Positions 52,432-61,472 of a stretch of DNA of 64,000 nucleotides are shown one piece after another. Under the pieces are notes generated by a model. That model saw nothing but the letters and a program-made list of their open reading frames with translations, ran no database searches and had not been told where the DNA came from. Source of the stretch: DATHXC01 sp035459965 (lineage in GTDB: Bacteria > Pseudomonadota > Gammaproteobacteria > Burkholderiales > Methylophilaceae); NCBI GenBank assembly GCA_035459965.1, contig DATHXC010000004.1:577978-641977 (forward strand). The letters run 5' to 3'. The first letter of the stretch is position 1; every line of letters begins with the position of its first letter. The translations under genes and the position numbers were made by a program.

Positions 52432-53910
52432 ATGAAAAGTATTAAATTGCGCTGTATGGTTGCAGCCGTGTCAGGGGCATTGTTGATGGGTTTTGGCGCC
52501 AATGCCATGGCCGATTCGACTGACGATATTGTCAACGCATTGATGGCAAAGGGCGTGTTGACTGAAGAAGAAGGCGCTCTGTTACTTAAAGGCCGCTCTG
52601 GCGAAAAAGAAGCTGCTGAAGCCAAGAAGAAGACCGCCATTACGCCAAAATTCAATAACGGTATCGTATTTGAGAATGAAGACAAAACTACTTCATTCAA
52701 GGTAGGTGGCCGTGTACATGCTGATTACCGTTATTTTGATCGCGATGTTGGTTCTAAATCTACAACAGTTGCTAATGCTGCAAATGAGTCGGACACATTT
52801 GATATCCGCCGCGCACGTATCGAATTATCAGGTAAGTTTTATGGTGCTTATGAGTTCCTGATTTCGACTGATTTGGCTGGTACTTCTGCAGGCAATACAA
52901 GTTCAGTATTGGATCAAGCCTGGTTGAATATCAACTACTGGAAGCCAGTGCAATTCCGATTTGGTCAATTCAAGGCTCCAATGAATCTTGAAAAAGTGAC
53001 CAGCTCTAACAATATTGATTTTCAAGAGCGCTCATATGTTAACCAACTCGCAGCCAATGAAGACCGTGGTGCTATGGTTTGGGGTATTCCTAAAGACGGC
53101 TTTACCTATGCTTTAGCAGTGACTAATGGTGAAGGTGCAAAGAACCGTAATGACGCTGATCCACGTGTCGATAAGGTAGAGTATATTGGTCGTGGCACTA
53201 TCAACTTTGCAGAAATTATGGGTAATAAAGATGCTGTTTACCATGTTGGTGCTGCAGGTTCTTATACAGAGTTGGCTAAAGCAACTGGCAACGGATATCT
53301 GTCAGGCACTAATGCTTTCAGAACAGAAGCGCGTGGTATTAACTTCCTTACATTACCGACCATTACTGGTGCTGCCAATGTTGATAATGCTATTGAGCGT
53401 ACGCGCTATGGTGTAGAGGCCGCATTAGCACAAGGTCCATTTAAGGTACAAGGTGAATGGCTTAGAAACAAGTTTGAAGCTGACTTAACGACCACTGCTA
53501 AGTTGGATAAAGATGTTGATGCTTGGTATCTTGAGGCGTTATGGCTGATTACTGGTGAAAAGTATGCTGACTCATACAAAGAAGGCGCATTTGGTGGTAT
53601 CAAACCAAAAAACAACTTTGAATGGGGTAAGGGTACCGGTGCTTGGGAAGCAGGCCTTCGCTACTCAAAACTGGATGCTAGCGATTTCAAGACTCCAGCA
53701 GTGGCATTGCCAAATGTAGGTGCAGTCAATCCTTTAAACAACACACTTGAAGCTGATACATGGACTGTTGGCCTGAAGTTCCTGCCTACTGCTAATACTC
53801 GCTTCCTGGTTAACTTTATTCAAACCAGCTTCGATACGCCAATTACCATTGCTGGTAAAGAGCGTGACAAGGAACGTGCAATTACTATGCGTGCCCAAAT
53901 TAATTTCTAA
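52432..53910 (+). CDS. phosphate-selective porin (Porin_O_P family)
   Basis: This 492-aa outer-membrane porin has a signal peptide (CMVAAVSGALLMGFGANAMA) and a short helical N-terminal segment (DDIVNALMAKGVLTEEEGALL). The barrel starts at FKVGGRVHADYRYFD. FDIRRARIELSGKFYGAYEF, LDQAWLNINYWKPVQFRFGQ and FKAPMNLEKVTSSNNIDF are the characteristic OprO/OprP-like strands. It ends ...ITMRAQINF with the C-terminal Phe for Bam-mediated insertion. GGGAG precedes the ATG at 52432. With a Pho box in front and pstSCAB nearby, phosphate or polyphosphate uptake is likely. Confidence 0.88.
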   Translation: MKSIKLRCMVAAVSGALLMGFGANAMADSTDDIVNALMAKGVLTEEEGALLLKGRSGEKEAAEAKKKTAITPKFNNGIVFENEDKTTSFKVGGRVHADYRYFDRDVGSKSTTVANAANESDTFDIRRARIELSGKFYGAYEFLISTDLAGTSAGNTSSVLDQAWLNINYWKPVQFRFGQFKAPMNLEKVTSSNNIDFQERSYVNQLAANEDRGAMVWGIPKDGFTYALAVTNGEGAKNRNDADPRVDKVEYIGRGTINFAEIMGNKDAVYHVGAAGSYTELAKATGNGYLSGTNAFRTEARGINFLTLPTITGAANVDNAIERTRYGVEAALAQGPFKVQGEWLRNKFEADLTTTAKLDKDVDAWYLEALWLITGEKYADSYKEGAFGGIKPKNNFEWGKGTGAWEAGLRYSKLDASDFKTPAVALPNVGAVNPLNNTLEADTWTVGLKFLPTANTRFLVNFIQTSFDTPITIAGKERDKERAITMRAQINF

Positions 53911-53935
53911 TCATTATTTGAGCTAGTGTTAATAA

Positions 53936-53966
53936 TAAAAAAGCCCGCATCTGCGGGCTTTTTTAT
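53936..53966. terminator. bidirectional rho-independent terminator
   Basis: AAGCCCGCATCTGCGGGCTT flanked by A and T runs separates the porin gene (+) from fdx (-) and can serve both. Confidence 0.88.
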
Positions 53967-53980
53967 TACACAAAATTAAA

Positions 53981-54325
53981 TTACTTAACCTGGCCTTCCT
54001 TGGCCATATTGATCGAGTATTTTGGTATCTCCACTACTAAATCTTTAGTGCCAATAATTGCCTGGCATGATAGGCGGGAATGAGGCTCCAATCCCCATGC
54101 TTTATCCAGCAGGTCTTCTTCGTTTTCTTCAGCAGCAGGTAATGACTGGTAACCTTCACGCACAATCACATGGCAGGTGGTGCAGGCACATACCTGGTCA
54201 CAGGCATGCTCGATATCAATATGTTGTTCCAACAGGTTGTCGCAAATAGAGGTACCGGGTTTGGCTTCGAAAGCGGCGCCATCTGGGCATAACTCTATGT
54301 GAGGTAAAACGATGATTTGGGGCAT
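53981..54325 (-). CDS. fdx: ISC-type [2Fe-2S] ferredoxin
   Basis: This 114-aa ferredoxin supplies electrons during Fe-S cluster assembly. The cluster ligands are in HACDQVCACTTCHVIVREG near residue 42-51 and SRLSCQAI near 87, the adrenodoxin-type spacing. It is the last gene of the isc operon, 3 bp after hscA. IscX is not seen after it. Confidence 0.95.
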   Translation of the reverse strand: MPQIIVLPHIELCPDGAAFEAKPGTSICDNLLEQHIDIEHACDQVCACTTCHVIVREGYQSLPAAEENEEDLLDKAWGLEPHSRLSCQAIIGTKDLVVEIPKYSINMAKEGQVK

Positions 54326-54328
54326 GGC

Positions 54329-56197
54329 TTATATATCCAGTGTATTTAAATTTTGTCCGGCAAAAGCCCGTTTTATTGAAGCATCCATGCGGCGTGCGGC
54401 GAAGCTTTCAGTGGCATGGTTAAGCGCATCCGCTGCAGCATTAATGGCATGGCTGTCATCGGCCATGGTAGTGGCTATCAGGGCATCCATTTTGGCTATT
54501 ATTTGCTGTTTCTCATCAATATCCAATAAAGCATCAGCATCCTTATCCATGGCTGCGGTGATCGCTTCCAGCAGACGCTGGCCATCTACTTGCGCCTCGC
54601 GTAACGCTCTTGCCTGTTTGTCACTTTCGGCAGAACTGAACGAAGCTTTCAGCATGTCGGTAATCTGGTCTTCAGATAAGCCATAAGATGGCTTCACCAC
54701 GATATTGGCTTCTATGCCCTTGGTCTGTTCGCGCGCGGTGACAGAGAGCAGCCCATCAGCATCTACCTGGAAGGTTACGCGGATACGTGCTGCACCAGCT
54801 GCCATGGGTGGGATGCCGCGTAGTTCAAACTTGGCCAATGAACGGCAATCGGAAACCAGCTCACGTTCGCCCTGAACTACCTGTATGCTCATCGCAGTCT
54901 GGCCGTCTTTAAATGTGGTGAAATCCTGTGCGCGCGCGACCGGCAATGTAGAGTTGCGTGGGATTACCTTTTCTACAAGGCCGCCCATGGTTTCGAGGCC
55001 GAGTGACAATGGAATGACGTCAAGCAGCAATAAATCCTCATCGCTGCGATTGCCTGCCAGCACATTGGCCTGGATTGCAGCACCCAGCGCGACTACCTTG
55101 TCTGGATCCAGATTCGTCAGTGGTTCCTGCATGAAGAACTCAGCCACTGCCTGGCGCACTTGGGGCATACGCGTGGCGCCGCCCACCATCACTACGCCTT
55201 TGATTTCATGCAAACCCAGGCCAGTATCGCGGATAGCTTTGCGTGTAGGGCTCAGCGTCTTGGCAACCAGGTGCTGGGTAAGCTCTACGAATTTGTTAGC
55301 AGTAAGTTTAACGTTAACAAGCTTATCGTTACTCAGCACCACGGTAATATGTGCCTCGGTATTCTCGCTCAGCCACTCCTTGGCTTCGCGTGCCTTCGTC
55401 AGTAGCAGACGGGTGTCTTCCTGATTCAATGGTGGCAGTTTTGCCTGTTCCAGTATCCAGCAAAAAATACGGTGATCGAAATCATCGCCACCTAATGCAG
55501 AGTCGCCATTCGTTGCCAATACCTCAAATACGCCTTTAGACAGGCGCAATATGGAAACATCGAAGGTGCCACCGCCCAGGTCATAAATGACATATACGCC
55601 CTCAGAGCCGTTATCCAGGCCATAGGCCACAGCTGCGGCTGTTGGCTCATTAAGCAGGCGTAATACGTTTATCCCGGCCAGTCTGGCGGCATCCTTTGTT
55701 GCTTGACGCTGGGCATCATCAAAGTAGGCTGGTACGGTAATGACTGCGCCGGAGAGTTCGCCACCCAATGCTTTCTCAGCACGGCTTTTAAGAGACTTGA
55801 GAATTTCAGCGGATATCTCAACCGGGCTTTTAATCCCGGCACGGGTTTCGATCTGCACCATGCCTGGCGCATCAATGAAGCGGTAAGGAATATGCGTAGT
55901 ATCTGGAATGTCATGAATGCCACGGCCCATAAAGCGTTTGACTGAGCTGATGGTATTTTTTGGGTCTACGCTTTGTTCCGCAAGTGCGGCATGGCCAACA
56001 GTAATAGATTCGTCATCCAGATAACGTACCACGGAAGGCAGCAGGGCATGGCCTTGCTCATCGTGTAGTACCGTACTCATGCCGCTGCGTATCGTGGCGA
56101 CCAGCGAGTTGGTCGTACCCAAATCGATGCCCACTGCCAGTTTGTGCTGGTGAGGTGCGGCGCTCATGCCTGGTTCTGCGATTTGAAGTAAAGCCAT
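54329..56197 (-). CDS. hscA: Hsp70-type Fe-S chaperone HscA
   Basis: This 622-aa specialised Hsp70 releases clusters from IscU. VGIDLGTTNSLVATIR opens the ATPase domain, with VPAYFDDAQRQATKDAARLAG, LLNEPTAAAVAYGLD and VIYDLGGGTFDVSILRL in order. The substrate domain follows from about residue 390. The lid is shorter than in DnaK, as expected for HscA. It lies 47 bp after hscB and recognises the LPPVK motif seen in IscU here. Confidence 0.96.
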   Translation of the reverse strand: MALLQIAEPGMSAAPHQHKLAVGIDLGTTNSLVATIRSGMSTVLHDEQGHALLPSVVRYLDDESITVGHAALAEQSVDPKNTISSVKRFMGRGIHDIPDTTHIPYRFIDAPGMVQIETRAGIKSPVEISAEILKSLKSRAEKALGGELSGAVITVPAYFDDAQRQATKDAARLAGINVLRLLNEPTAAAVAYGLDNGSEGVYVIYDLGGGTFDVSILRLSKGVFEVLATNGDSALGGDDFDHRIFCWILEQAKLPPLNQEDTRLLLTKAREAKEWLSENTEAHITVVLSNDKLVNVKLTANKFVELTQHLVAKTLSPTRKAIRDTGLGLHEIKGVVMVGGATRMPQVRQAVAEFFMQEPLTNLDPDKVVALGAAIQANVLAGNRSDEDLLLLDVIPLSLGLETMGGLVEKVIPRNSTLPVARAQDFTTFKDGQTAMSIQVVQGERELVSDCRSLAKFELRGIPPMAAGAARIRVTFQVDADGLLSVTAREQTKGIEANIVVKPSYGLSEDQITDMLKASFSSAESDKQARALREAQVDGQRLLEAITAAMDKDADALLDIDEKQQIIAKMDALIATTMADDSHAINAAADALNHATESFAARRMDASIKRAFAGQNLNTLDI

Positions 56198-56244
56198 AGC
56201 TGCTTATATCTTTAAGGTTGAAGTCTGTAAGTGTGAAGTGCGGA

Positions 56245-56772
56245 TTAATCTTCCAGTTTTTCGATCGTCTGCTCAACATCTGCGCGCAGTTTATCGATAA
56301 AACTGAGTTTACGTACAATTTCTGCCGCCAAGGTTAATTGATTGTCTTCCAGTGCAATTAGCAGTTGCCCATGCAGGCTGGATGTCATCTCTCGCATGGT
56401 GCCCAGCAAGCCATCCAGTGCGCCAATATCACGTGCTGCTTCTGCGTCTTCTGCTGTTTCCCGCCACTCCATCTGCAACATGAGGAAATCCGCTGGCATG
56501 GCAGTATTGCTTTCCTCCAGGGTTTCTATGCCCTGTAATTGCAAGAGATAACGTGCGCGTGCAGTGGGATTTTTCAGTGTGCGATAAGCTTCATTCGCTT
56601 GGGTCGCGATTTGCATGGATTGCATACGGTCACTGGGTGAGCTCGAAACAAAACGATCAGGATGTACTTCGCTTTGTAGTTTGCGATAGTTCAGGTCAAG
56701 CAGATTGAGGTCGATAGCAAACCCTGAAGATAAGCCAAACAGCTCAAAATAATTTCGGCTTAATAATTCCAT
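56245..56772 (-). CDS. hscB: J-type co-chaperone HscB
   Basis: This 175-aa protein stimulates HscA and presents IscU to it. The N-terminal J domain carries HPDRF (in SEVHPDRFVS) near residue 38, and the C-terminal three-helix bundle contains LLQMEWRETAEDA-like helices that bind IscU. Length and position between iscA and hscA match the family. Confidence 0.93.
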   Translation of the reverse strand: MELLSRNYFELFGLSSGFAIDLNLLDLNYRKLQSEVHPDRFVSSSPSDRMQSMQIATQANEAYRTLKNPTARARYLLQLQGIETLEESNTAMPADFLMLQMEWRETAEDAEAARDIGALDGLLGTMREMTSSLHGQLLIALEDNQLTLAAEIVRKLSFIDKLRADVEQTIEKLED

Positions 56773-56815
56773 TAGGTGACCAGAACAGTTGTTTCAACAG
56801 CGATCAAAGTGCTAC

Positions 56816-57139
56816 TTAAACGGTAAAACTTTCGCCGCAGCCGCACTCATCCTTGACGTTAGGGTTGTTGAACTTGAAGCCTTCGTTCAATCCTTCTTTA
56901 GTGAAATCCAGCTCTGTACCGTCAATATAAACCAGGCTTTTCGGGTCAACGATGACCTTCACTCCATGGCTCTCAAATGCTGTATCTTCCGGCAGCATAT
57001 CATCGACAAACTCAAGCGTATAAGCCATGCCGGAGCAGCCCGTGGTTTTAACACCCAAGCGCAAACCTATTCCCTTGCCACGATTGGCAAGGAATTTTTC
57101 AACGCGGCTAGCAGCAGTTTCAGTCAGGGTAATCGCCAT
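56816..57139 (-). CDS. iscA: A-type Fe-S carrier IscA
   Basis: This 107-aa A-type carrier passes clusters from IscU to target proteins. The three conserved cysteines are in TTGCSGMAY near residue 35 and DECGCGESF near 99-101. It sits between iscU and hscB, which supports IscA over ErpA. Confidence 0.94.
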   Translation of the reverse strand: MAITLTETAASRVEKFLANRGKGIGLRLGVKTTGCSGMAYTLEFVDDMLPEDTAFESHGVKVIVDPKSLVYIDGTELDFTKEGLNEGFKFNNPNVKDECGCGESFTV

Positions 57140-57149
57140 TTTTTATACC

Positions 57150-57548
57150 TTAAGCAGCTTCTTTGGCAGCAGGCTGCTTAGATTTCAAGTCAGCAACTGC
57201 TGCCTTGATTGCATCTTCAGCCAATACTGAACAATGGATCTTGACTGGCGGTAAAGCCAACTCTTCTGCAATAGCGGAATTTTTGATCTCCGCTGCCTGA
57301 TCCAGTGTCTTGCCTTTCAGCCATTCCGTGACCAGCGAGCTAGACGCGATAGCTGAACCGCAGCCATAGGTCTTGAATTTGGCATCTTCAATAATGCCAG
57401 CATCATTCACCTTGATCTGCAGCTTCATCACGTCGCCGCAGGCTGGGGCGCCGACCATGCCGGTACCAACGTTAGCGTCGTTCTTGTCCATAGAGCCCAC
57501 ATTACGTGGGTTTTCATAGTGGTCTAGTACTTTGTCTGAATATGCCAT
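57150..57548 (-). CDS. iscU: Fe-S cluster scaffold protein IscU
   Basis: This 132-aa scaffold builds [2Fe-2S] clusters from sulfur given by IscS. The ligands are Cys in GAPACGDVMK near 37, TYGCGSAIA near 63 and KIHCSVLAEDA near 106, with Asp39 also present. LPPVKIHC contains the HscA recognition motif LPPVK. The ATG at 57548 follows AGGAG at correct spacing; twelve upstream in-frame codons are not IscU. The C-terminus has an Ala/Lys-rich tail. A dispersed repeat separates it from iscS. Confidence 0.97.
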   Translation of the reverse strand: MAYSDKVLDHYENPRNVGSMDKNDANVGTGMVGAPACGDVMKLQIKVNDAGIIEDAKFKTYGCGSAIASSSLVTEWLKGKTLDQAAEIKNSAIAEELALPPVKIHCSVLAEDAIKAAVADLKSKQPAAKEAA

Positions 57549-57580
57549 TTTGCTTCTCCTTTGTGCATTTGAAATACATC

Positions 57581-57665
57581 GCAAACTCGTCGTTGCCTGC
57601 GCTTCGCCGTACTACACGTACTGTCTTCAGCTGGTCGCCTAGATTTTGCTTCCTATTTCAAACGT
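57581..57665. repeat. dispersed intergenic repeat, copy 2
   Basis: Core GCTTCGCCGTACTACACGTA followed by CTGTCTTC, matching the element at 4811-4885, inserted between iscS and iscU within the operon. See copy 1. Confidence 0.6.
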
Positions 57666-57697
57666 TTGCTATACATCATATTTGCTAAAACGATTAA

Positions 57698-58912
57698 TTA
57701 ATGTGCTGCCCATTCAACCTTACTTAGGTCCACACCTTCCAAGTGCATTTCCCACAACGGTGAAAGCTCGCGCAGTTTACCTATCTTGCTCTTCATCAGG
57801 TCAATGGTGTAATCAATATCCTCTTCGGTAGTGAAGCGGCCAATTGAGAAACGGATTGAGCTATGGGCTAACTCATCGGAACGCCCAAGCGCGCGCAACA
57901 CATAAGATGGTTCAAGGCTGGCAGAGGTACATGCAGAGCCAGAAGAAACTGCAATATCCTTGACGGCCATAATCAGTGATTCACCTTCAACAAAGTTGAA
58001 GCTGATGTTCAGGTTATGCGGCACACGGTGTTTTAAATCACCATTGACATAAACTTCATCAATATCCTGCAAGCCATTTAACAGCCTGTCGCGCAGACGG
58101 CGAATACGAGCGTTTTCCAGTTCCATTTCCTCACGCGCAATACGGAAGGCTTCACCCATACCCACGATCTGGTGGGTTGCCAGCGTGCCTGAACGCATAC
58201 CTCGCTCGTGGCCACCGCCATGCATTTGCGCTTCAATGCGGATACGTGGCTTGCGGCGTACATACAGTGCGCCTATGCCTTTCGGGCCGTAAGTTTTGTG
58301 TGCAGAGAAGCTCATCAGGTCGACCGGCAGTTTTTCCAGATCGATAACCACTTTACCGGTTGCTTGCGCTGCGTCTACGTGGAAAATCACGCCATTCTCA
58401 CGGCAGATGTTCCCAATCGCTTCAATATCCTGGATCACTCCAATTTCATTGTTCACCAGCATGACAGAGGCCAGCACAGTATCAGGGCGGATAGCCGCCT
58501 TAAATTTTTCCAGATCAATCAGGCCATCTGGCTCAGGTGCCAAGTAGGTCGCTTCAAACCCCACGCGTTCAAGTTCACGCACGGTATCAATCACAGCCTT
58601 ATGCTCGGTCTGGATAGTGATGATGTGCTTACCTTTGCCGCTGTAAAAGTTGGCTGCACCCTTGATCGCCAGATTGTTGGACTCTGTAGCGCCTGATGTC
58701 CACACAATCTCACGCGGGTCTGCATTGACCAGTTTTGCCACTTCTTCGCGTGCATTCTCGACGGCCTTCTCTGCAGTCCAGCCAAATGGATGGCTGCGTG
58801 AGGCCGGATTGCCAAAATGCTCGGTCAGGTAAGGGATCATCTTCTCTGCTACGCGTGGGTCTGTCGGCGTGGTCGCAGAGTAGTCAAGGTAAATCGGGGT
58901 ATGTACGCTCAT
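57698..58912 (-). CDS. iscS: cysteine desulfurase IscS
   Basis: This 404-aa PLP enzyme takes sulfur from cysteine for IscU and tRNA thiolation. IYLDYSATTPTDPRVAEKM starts the protein. EHKAVIDT, HVDAAQATGK and the PLP lysine in SFSAHKTYGPKGIG near 206 are present. The catalytic loop SSGSACTSASLEPSYVLRALG holds the active Cys near 328, and the IscU-binding C-terminus ends EGVDLSKVEWAAH. Length and motifs equal E. coli IscS. Confidence 0.98.
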   Translation of the reverse strand: MSVHTPIYLDYSATTPTDPRVAEKMIPYLTEHFGNPASRSHPFGWTAEKAVENAREEVAKLVNADPREIVWTSGATESNNLAIKGAANFYSGKGKHIITIQTEHKAVIDTVRELERVGFEATYLAPEPDGLIDLEKFKAAIRPDTVLASVMLVNNEIGVIQDIEAIGNICRENGVIFHVDAAQATGKVVIDLEKLPVDLMSFSAHKTYGPKGIGALYVRRKPRIRIEAQMHGGGHERGMRSGTLATHQIVGMGEAFRIAREEMELENARIRRLRDRLLNGLQDIDEVYVNGDLKHRVPHNLNISFNFVEGESLIMAVKDIAVSSGSACTSASLEPSYVLRALGRSDELAHSSIRFSIGRFTTEEDIDYTIDLMKSKIGKLRELSPLWEMHLEGVDLSKVEWAAH

Positions 58913-58961
58913 GGTATTCCTTAATATTAAATTCTTGCCTAGCCTGTATCTATCGCGATAC

Positions 58962-60113
58962 TTAAATCGCCATGGCCGTTAACTGTTTCAAACGGTTTAG
59001 CTCACCTTGCAGCGCGACTAAAAACGTCTTGATTTCTTCCAGTGTGTTATTGCTGGATAAGCTCACACGGATCGCGCCTCGCGCTAAATCTTTATCTATG
59101 CCCATGGCCAGCAATACATGGCTGGGTTCTGTGCTGTCGCTGGAGCATGCGGAGCCACTTGCCACTGCAAACCCTTTACGGTCCAACGCCATCACCATTG
59201 TTTCTCCTTCTATGCCAGGTATGGCAAAGAAGCTGGTGTTGGGCAGGCGATCAACCTTGTTGCCAAAAATTATTGCGCCTAATTGCTTCAGGCCTTGTTC
59301 CAGATAGTCGCGCATTTGCCTGATGGCTACTGTATGTTGGAGTAGCTCGCGGCTGATTAATTCGCACGCGATGCCAAATCCCACAATCGCCGCTACATTT
59401 TCAGTGCCGCTACGCAGCCCTTTTTCTTGACCGCCACCCAATAGCAACGGTTGTATATCTAAACGCTTATCCAGTATCAATGCCCCGGCACCTTGCGGAC
59501 CATAGATTTTGTGCGATGAAAGCGTCATTGCGTGCACATTCAAATCACTAAAATCCACTTTTATCTTGCCTAAGGCCTGTACCGCATCGGTATGCATGAA
59601 TGCATGATGTATCCTTGCAGCCTCAGCGATGTTGGCGATGTCTTGAATCACGCCAGTTTCATTGTTGGCAAGCATGACCGAAACTAGGCTGGTATCCATC
59701 TGCAAGCAATGTAGCAATGAGGCATCGTCAATTTTTCCATCGGCATCAACACCAATAGTATTAATGATGCTGCCCCGCTTCTGTAATGCCATTGCAGGCC
59801 TTGTCACACAAGGGTGTTCAATGGCACTAATGGCAATCGCACGTCCTTCGTTCATGGCAGCTACACCAGTAATCGCCAGGTTATTACTTTCTGTGCCACT
59901 GCCAGTCATTACGACTTGCGAAGGATGCGCACCAACGGCATCGCCAATCTGTTCACGTGCATGCTCTATAGCATGCCTGGCAGAACGACCATAAATATGA
60001 CGGCTTGTTGCATTGCCATATTGTTGCGACAGGTATGGCAACATGGCTTCAAGTACCCTAGGATCCAGAAGGGTGGTGCCATTGTTGTCAAAGTAGGTAG
60101 CAACTGTTGTCAT
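58962..60113 (-). CDS. second cysteine desulfurase, NifS/IscS-like
   Basis: This 383-aa group I desulfurase lies between iscR and iscS. It has FDNNGTTLLDPRVLEAMLPY, GTESNNLAI, SAIEHPCVTRP and the PLP lysine in TLSSHKIYGPQGAGAL near 203. The catalytic loop ASGSACSSDSTEPSHVLLAMG keeps the active Cys near 323. It differs clearly from IscS in sequence and lacks the IscS C-terminal IscU-docking tail. It is 49 bp upstream of iscS and 13 bp after iscR, so it is in the operon. It may serve another sulfur acceptor, or have arisen by duplication or acquisition. Confidence 0.88.
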   Translation of the reverse strand: MTTVATYFDNNGTTLLDPRVLEAMLPYLSQQYGNATSRHIYGRSARHAIEHAREQIGDAVGAHPSQVVMTGSGTESNNLAITGVAAMNEGRAIAISAIEHPCVTRPAMALQKRGSIINTIGVDADGKIDDASLLHCLQMDTSLVSVMLANNETGVIQDIANIAEAARIHHAFMHTDAVQALGKIKVDFSDLNVHAMTLSSHKIYGPQGAGALILDKRLDIQPLLLGGGQEKGLRSGTENVAAIVGFGIACELISRELLQHTVAIRQMRDYLEQGLKQLGAIIFGNKVDRLPNTSFFAIPGIEGETMVMALDRKGFAVASGSACSSDSTEPSHVLLAMGIDKDLARGAIRVSLSSNNTLEEIKTFLVALQGELNRLKQLTAMAI

Positions 60114-60126
60114 TTAGCACACGCCC

Positions 60127-60597
60127 TTAGGCGATTGCGGCCAGCTTCTGAAACTCTTTAGGGTTGGGACAGTTGATTACAACCGGCTTGCTTTCCCTCT
60201 GTGATGCAACCAGATCGGCGAGTGAAATGCCTGATAGATACTCTAGTATCTTCACGTTCAAGCTCGACCATAAATCATGTGTCATACAACGGCGTTCGTC
60301 GCGGCAATTCTCTTGTCCGCCACACTGGGTAGCATCGATCAGTTCATCGACTGCGCTGATGATTTCTGAAACTGAAATATCACTGTGTTTTTTGGCAATA
60401 CGATATCCGCCACCAGGGCCACGCACACTCTTTACCAGGCCGCCACGGCGCAATCTGCTGAAAAGCTGCTCCAGATAAGATAGTGAGATGCTTTGACGCT
60501 CGCTGATGCCAGCCAATGTGACAGGCTTGTCAACCTCATGTAATGCAAGGTCAAGCATGGCAGTAACAGCGAATCTGCCTTTGGTGGTTAATCGCAT
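60127..60597 (-). CDS. iscR: Fe-S responsive regulator IscR
   Basis: This 156-aa Rrf2 repressor holds a [2Fe-2S] cluster and represses the isc operon when loaded. MRLTTKGRFAVTAMLDLAL and LSYLEQLFSRLRRGGLVKSV form the winged helix. The cluster ligands Cys92, Cys98, Cys104 and His107 occur at exactly the E. coli positions (CGGQENCRDERRCMTH). A type-1-like binding site overlaps its promoter, indicating autoregulation. Confidence 0.97.
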   Translation of the reverse strand: MRLTTKGRFAVTAMLDLALHEVDKPVTLAGISERQSISLSYLEQLFSRLRRGGLVKSVRGPGGGYRIAKKHSDISVSEIISAVDELIDATQCGGQENCRDERRCMTHDLWSSLNVKILEYLSGISLADLVASQRESKPVVINCPNPKEFQKLAAIA

Positions 60598-60697
60598 TGC
60601 GTTAGTTTCCTAAAGTATTCGGGGACTTTTAGTCTCGACGTGAAATGCACGTAAGTCGTTGATTCGCGCGCTTCTGTGCCTTTATAGGCAGGCTAAA

Positions 60698-60726
60698 ACT
60701 ATATAATACCCTAATGGTTTAGTCAA
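60698..60726 (-). promoter_or_regulatory. isc promoter with IscR type-1-like site
   Basis: On the minus strand TTGACT, a 17-bp spacer and TATAGT form a good sigma-70 promoter. ATAGTTGACTAAAC...TTAGGGTAT across it resembles the IscR type 1 consensus ATASYYGACT..AGTCGGGTAT with a weaker right half. The -35 overlaps the cysE stop codon. Confidence 0.65.
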
Positions 60727-61471
60727 CTATTTTATTGAGATAGTTCACATCAAATGCTTTACCCACTTCAGCATCTGTTTCGACGTCGGCACCCAGCTTC
60801 GAAAGCTGTTGCATTACATCCTGGAGTTGTTGATCTTGCCTGGCAACATGATCCAGCAGCGCATGAATGGCTTTGGTCATGGGGTCATTCATATTGTCGC
60901 TAATGGCATAAGCAGAGAAACCAATCTTCTCCGCCATATCGTCACGCTGCTTAATAACTTCCTGATCCAGTATGCGTGCTGGGATACCAACAGCAGTCGC
61001 TCCATTTGGTACATCCTTGACCACAACAGCATTCGATCCGATTTTTGCGTTAGTACCAATAGTGATGGGACCTAGCACTTTTGCACCCGCACCAATTACT
61101 ACACCATTTTCAAGCGTGGGATGCCGCTTGCCTTTGTTCCATGAGGTGCCGCCAAGAGTGACGCCATGGTAAAGCGTGCAGTCATCGCCGATAACAGCGG
61201 TTTCACCAATGACTACGCCCATGCCGTGGTCAATAAATACACGGCGTCCAATCGTAGCGCCTGGGTGTATTTCAATGCCTGTCAGCCAACGAGCGATGTG
61301 AGAGTTAAAACGTGCCAGCCAGTAAAAGCGTTGCTGCCATATCCAGTGTGAGACACGATGTATGATCAATGCGTGCACGCCGGGATAGGTGGTGATAATT
61401 TCCCATTGCGTTCGAGCAGCCGGGTCACGCTCAAATACAACGTTGATATCTTCTTTTATGTGATCAAACAT
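60719..61471 (-). CDS. cysE: serine O-acetyltransferase
   Basis: This 250-aa enzyme makes O-acetylserine for cysteine synthesis. The N-terminal helical domain has PGVHALIIHRVSHW; the left-handed beta-helix of hexapeptide repeats follows (IHPGATIGRRVFIDHGMGVV, IGDDCTLYHGVTLGG). The C-terminal segment after AVVVKDVPNGATAVGIPAR is variable and about 65 residues long. It supplies the cysteine used by the adjacent desulfurases. It is 1 bp after trmJ. Confidence 0.95.
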   Translation of the reverse strand: MFDHIKEDINVVFERDPAARTQWEIITTYPGVHALIIHRVSHWIWQQRFYWLARFNSHIARWLTGIEIHPGATIGRRVFIDHGMGVVIGETAVIGDDCTLYHGVTLGGTSWNKGKRHPTLENGVVIGAGAKVLGPITIGTNAKIGSNAVVVKDVPNGATAVGIPARILDQEVIKQRDDMAEKIGFSAYAISDNMNDPMTKAIHALLDHVARQDQQLQDVMQQLSKLGADVETDAEVGKAFDVNYLNKIVD

Positions 61472-61472
61472 A

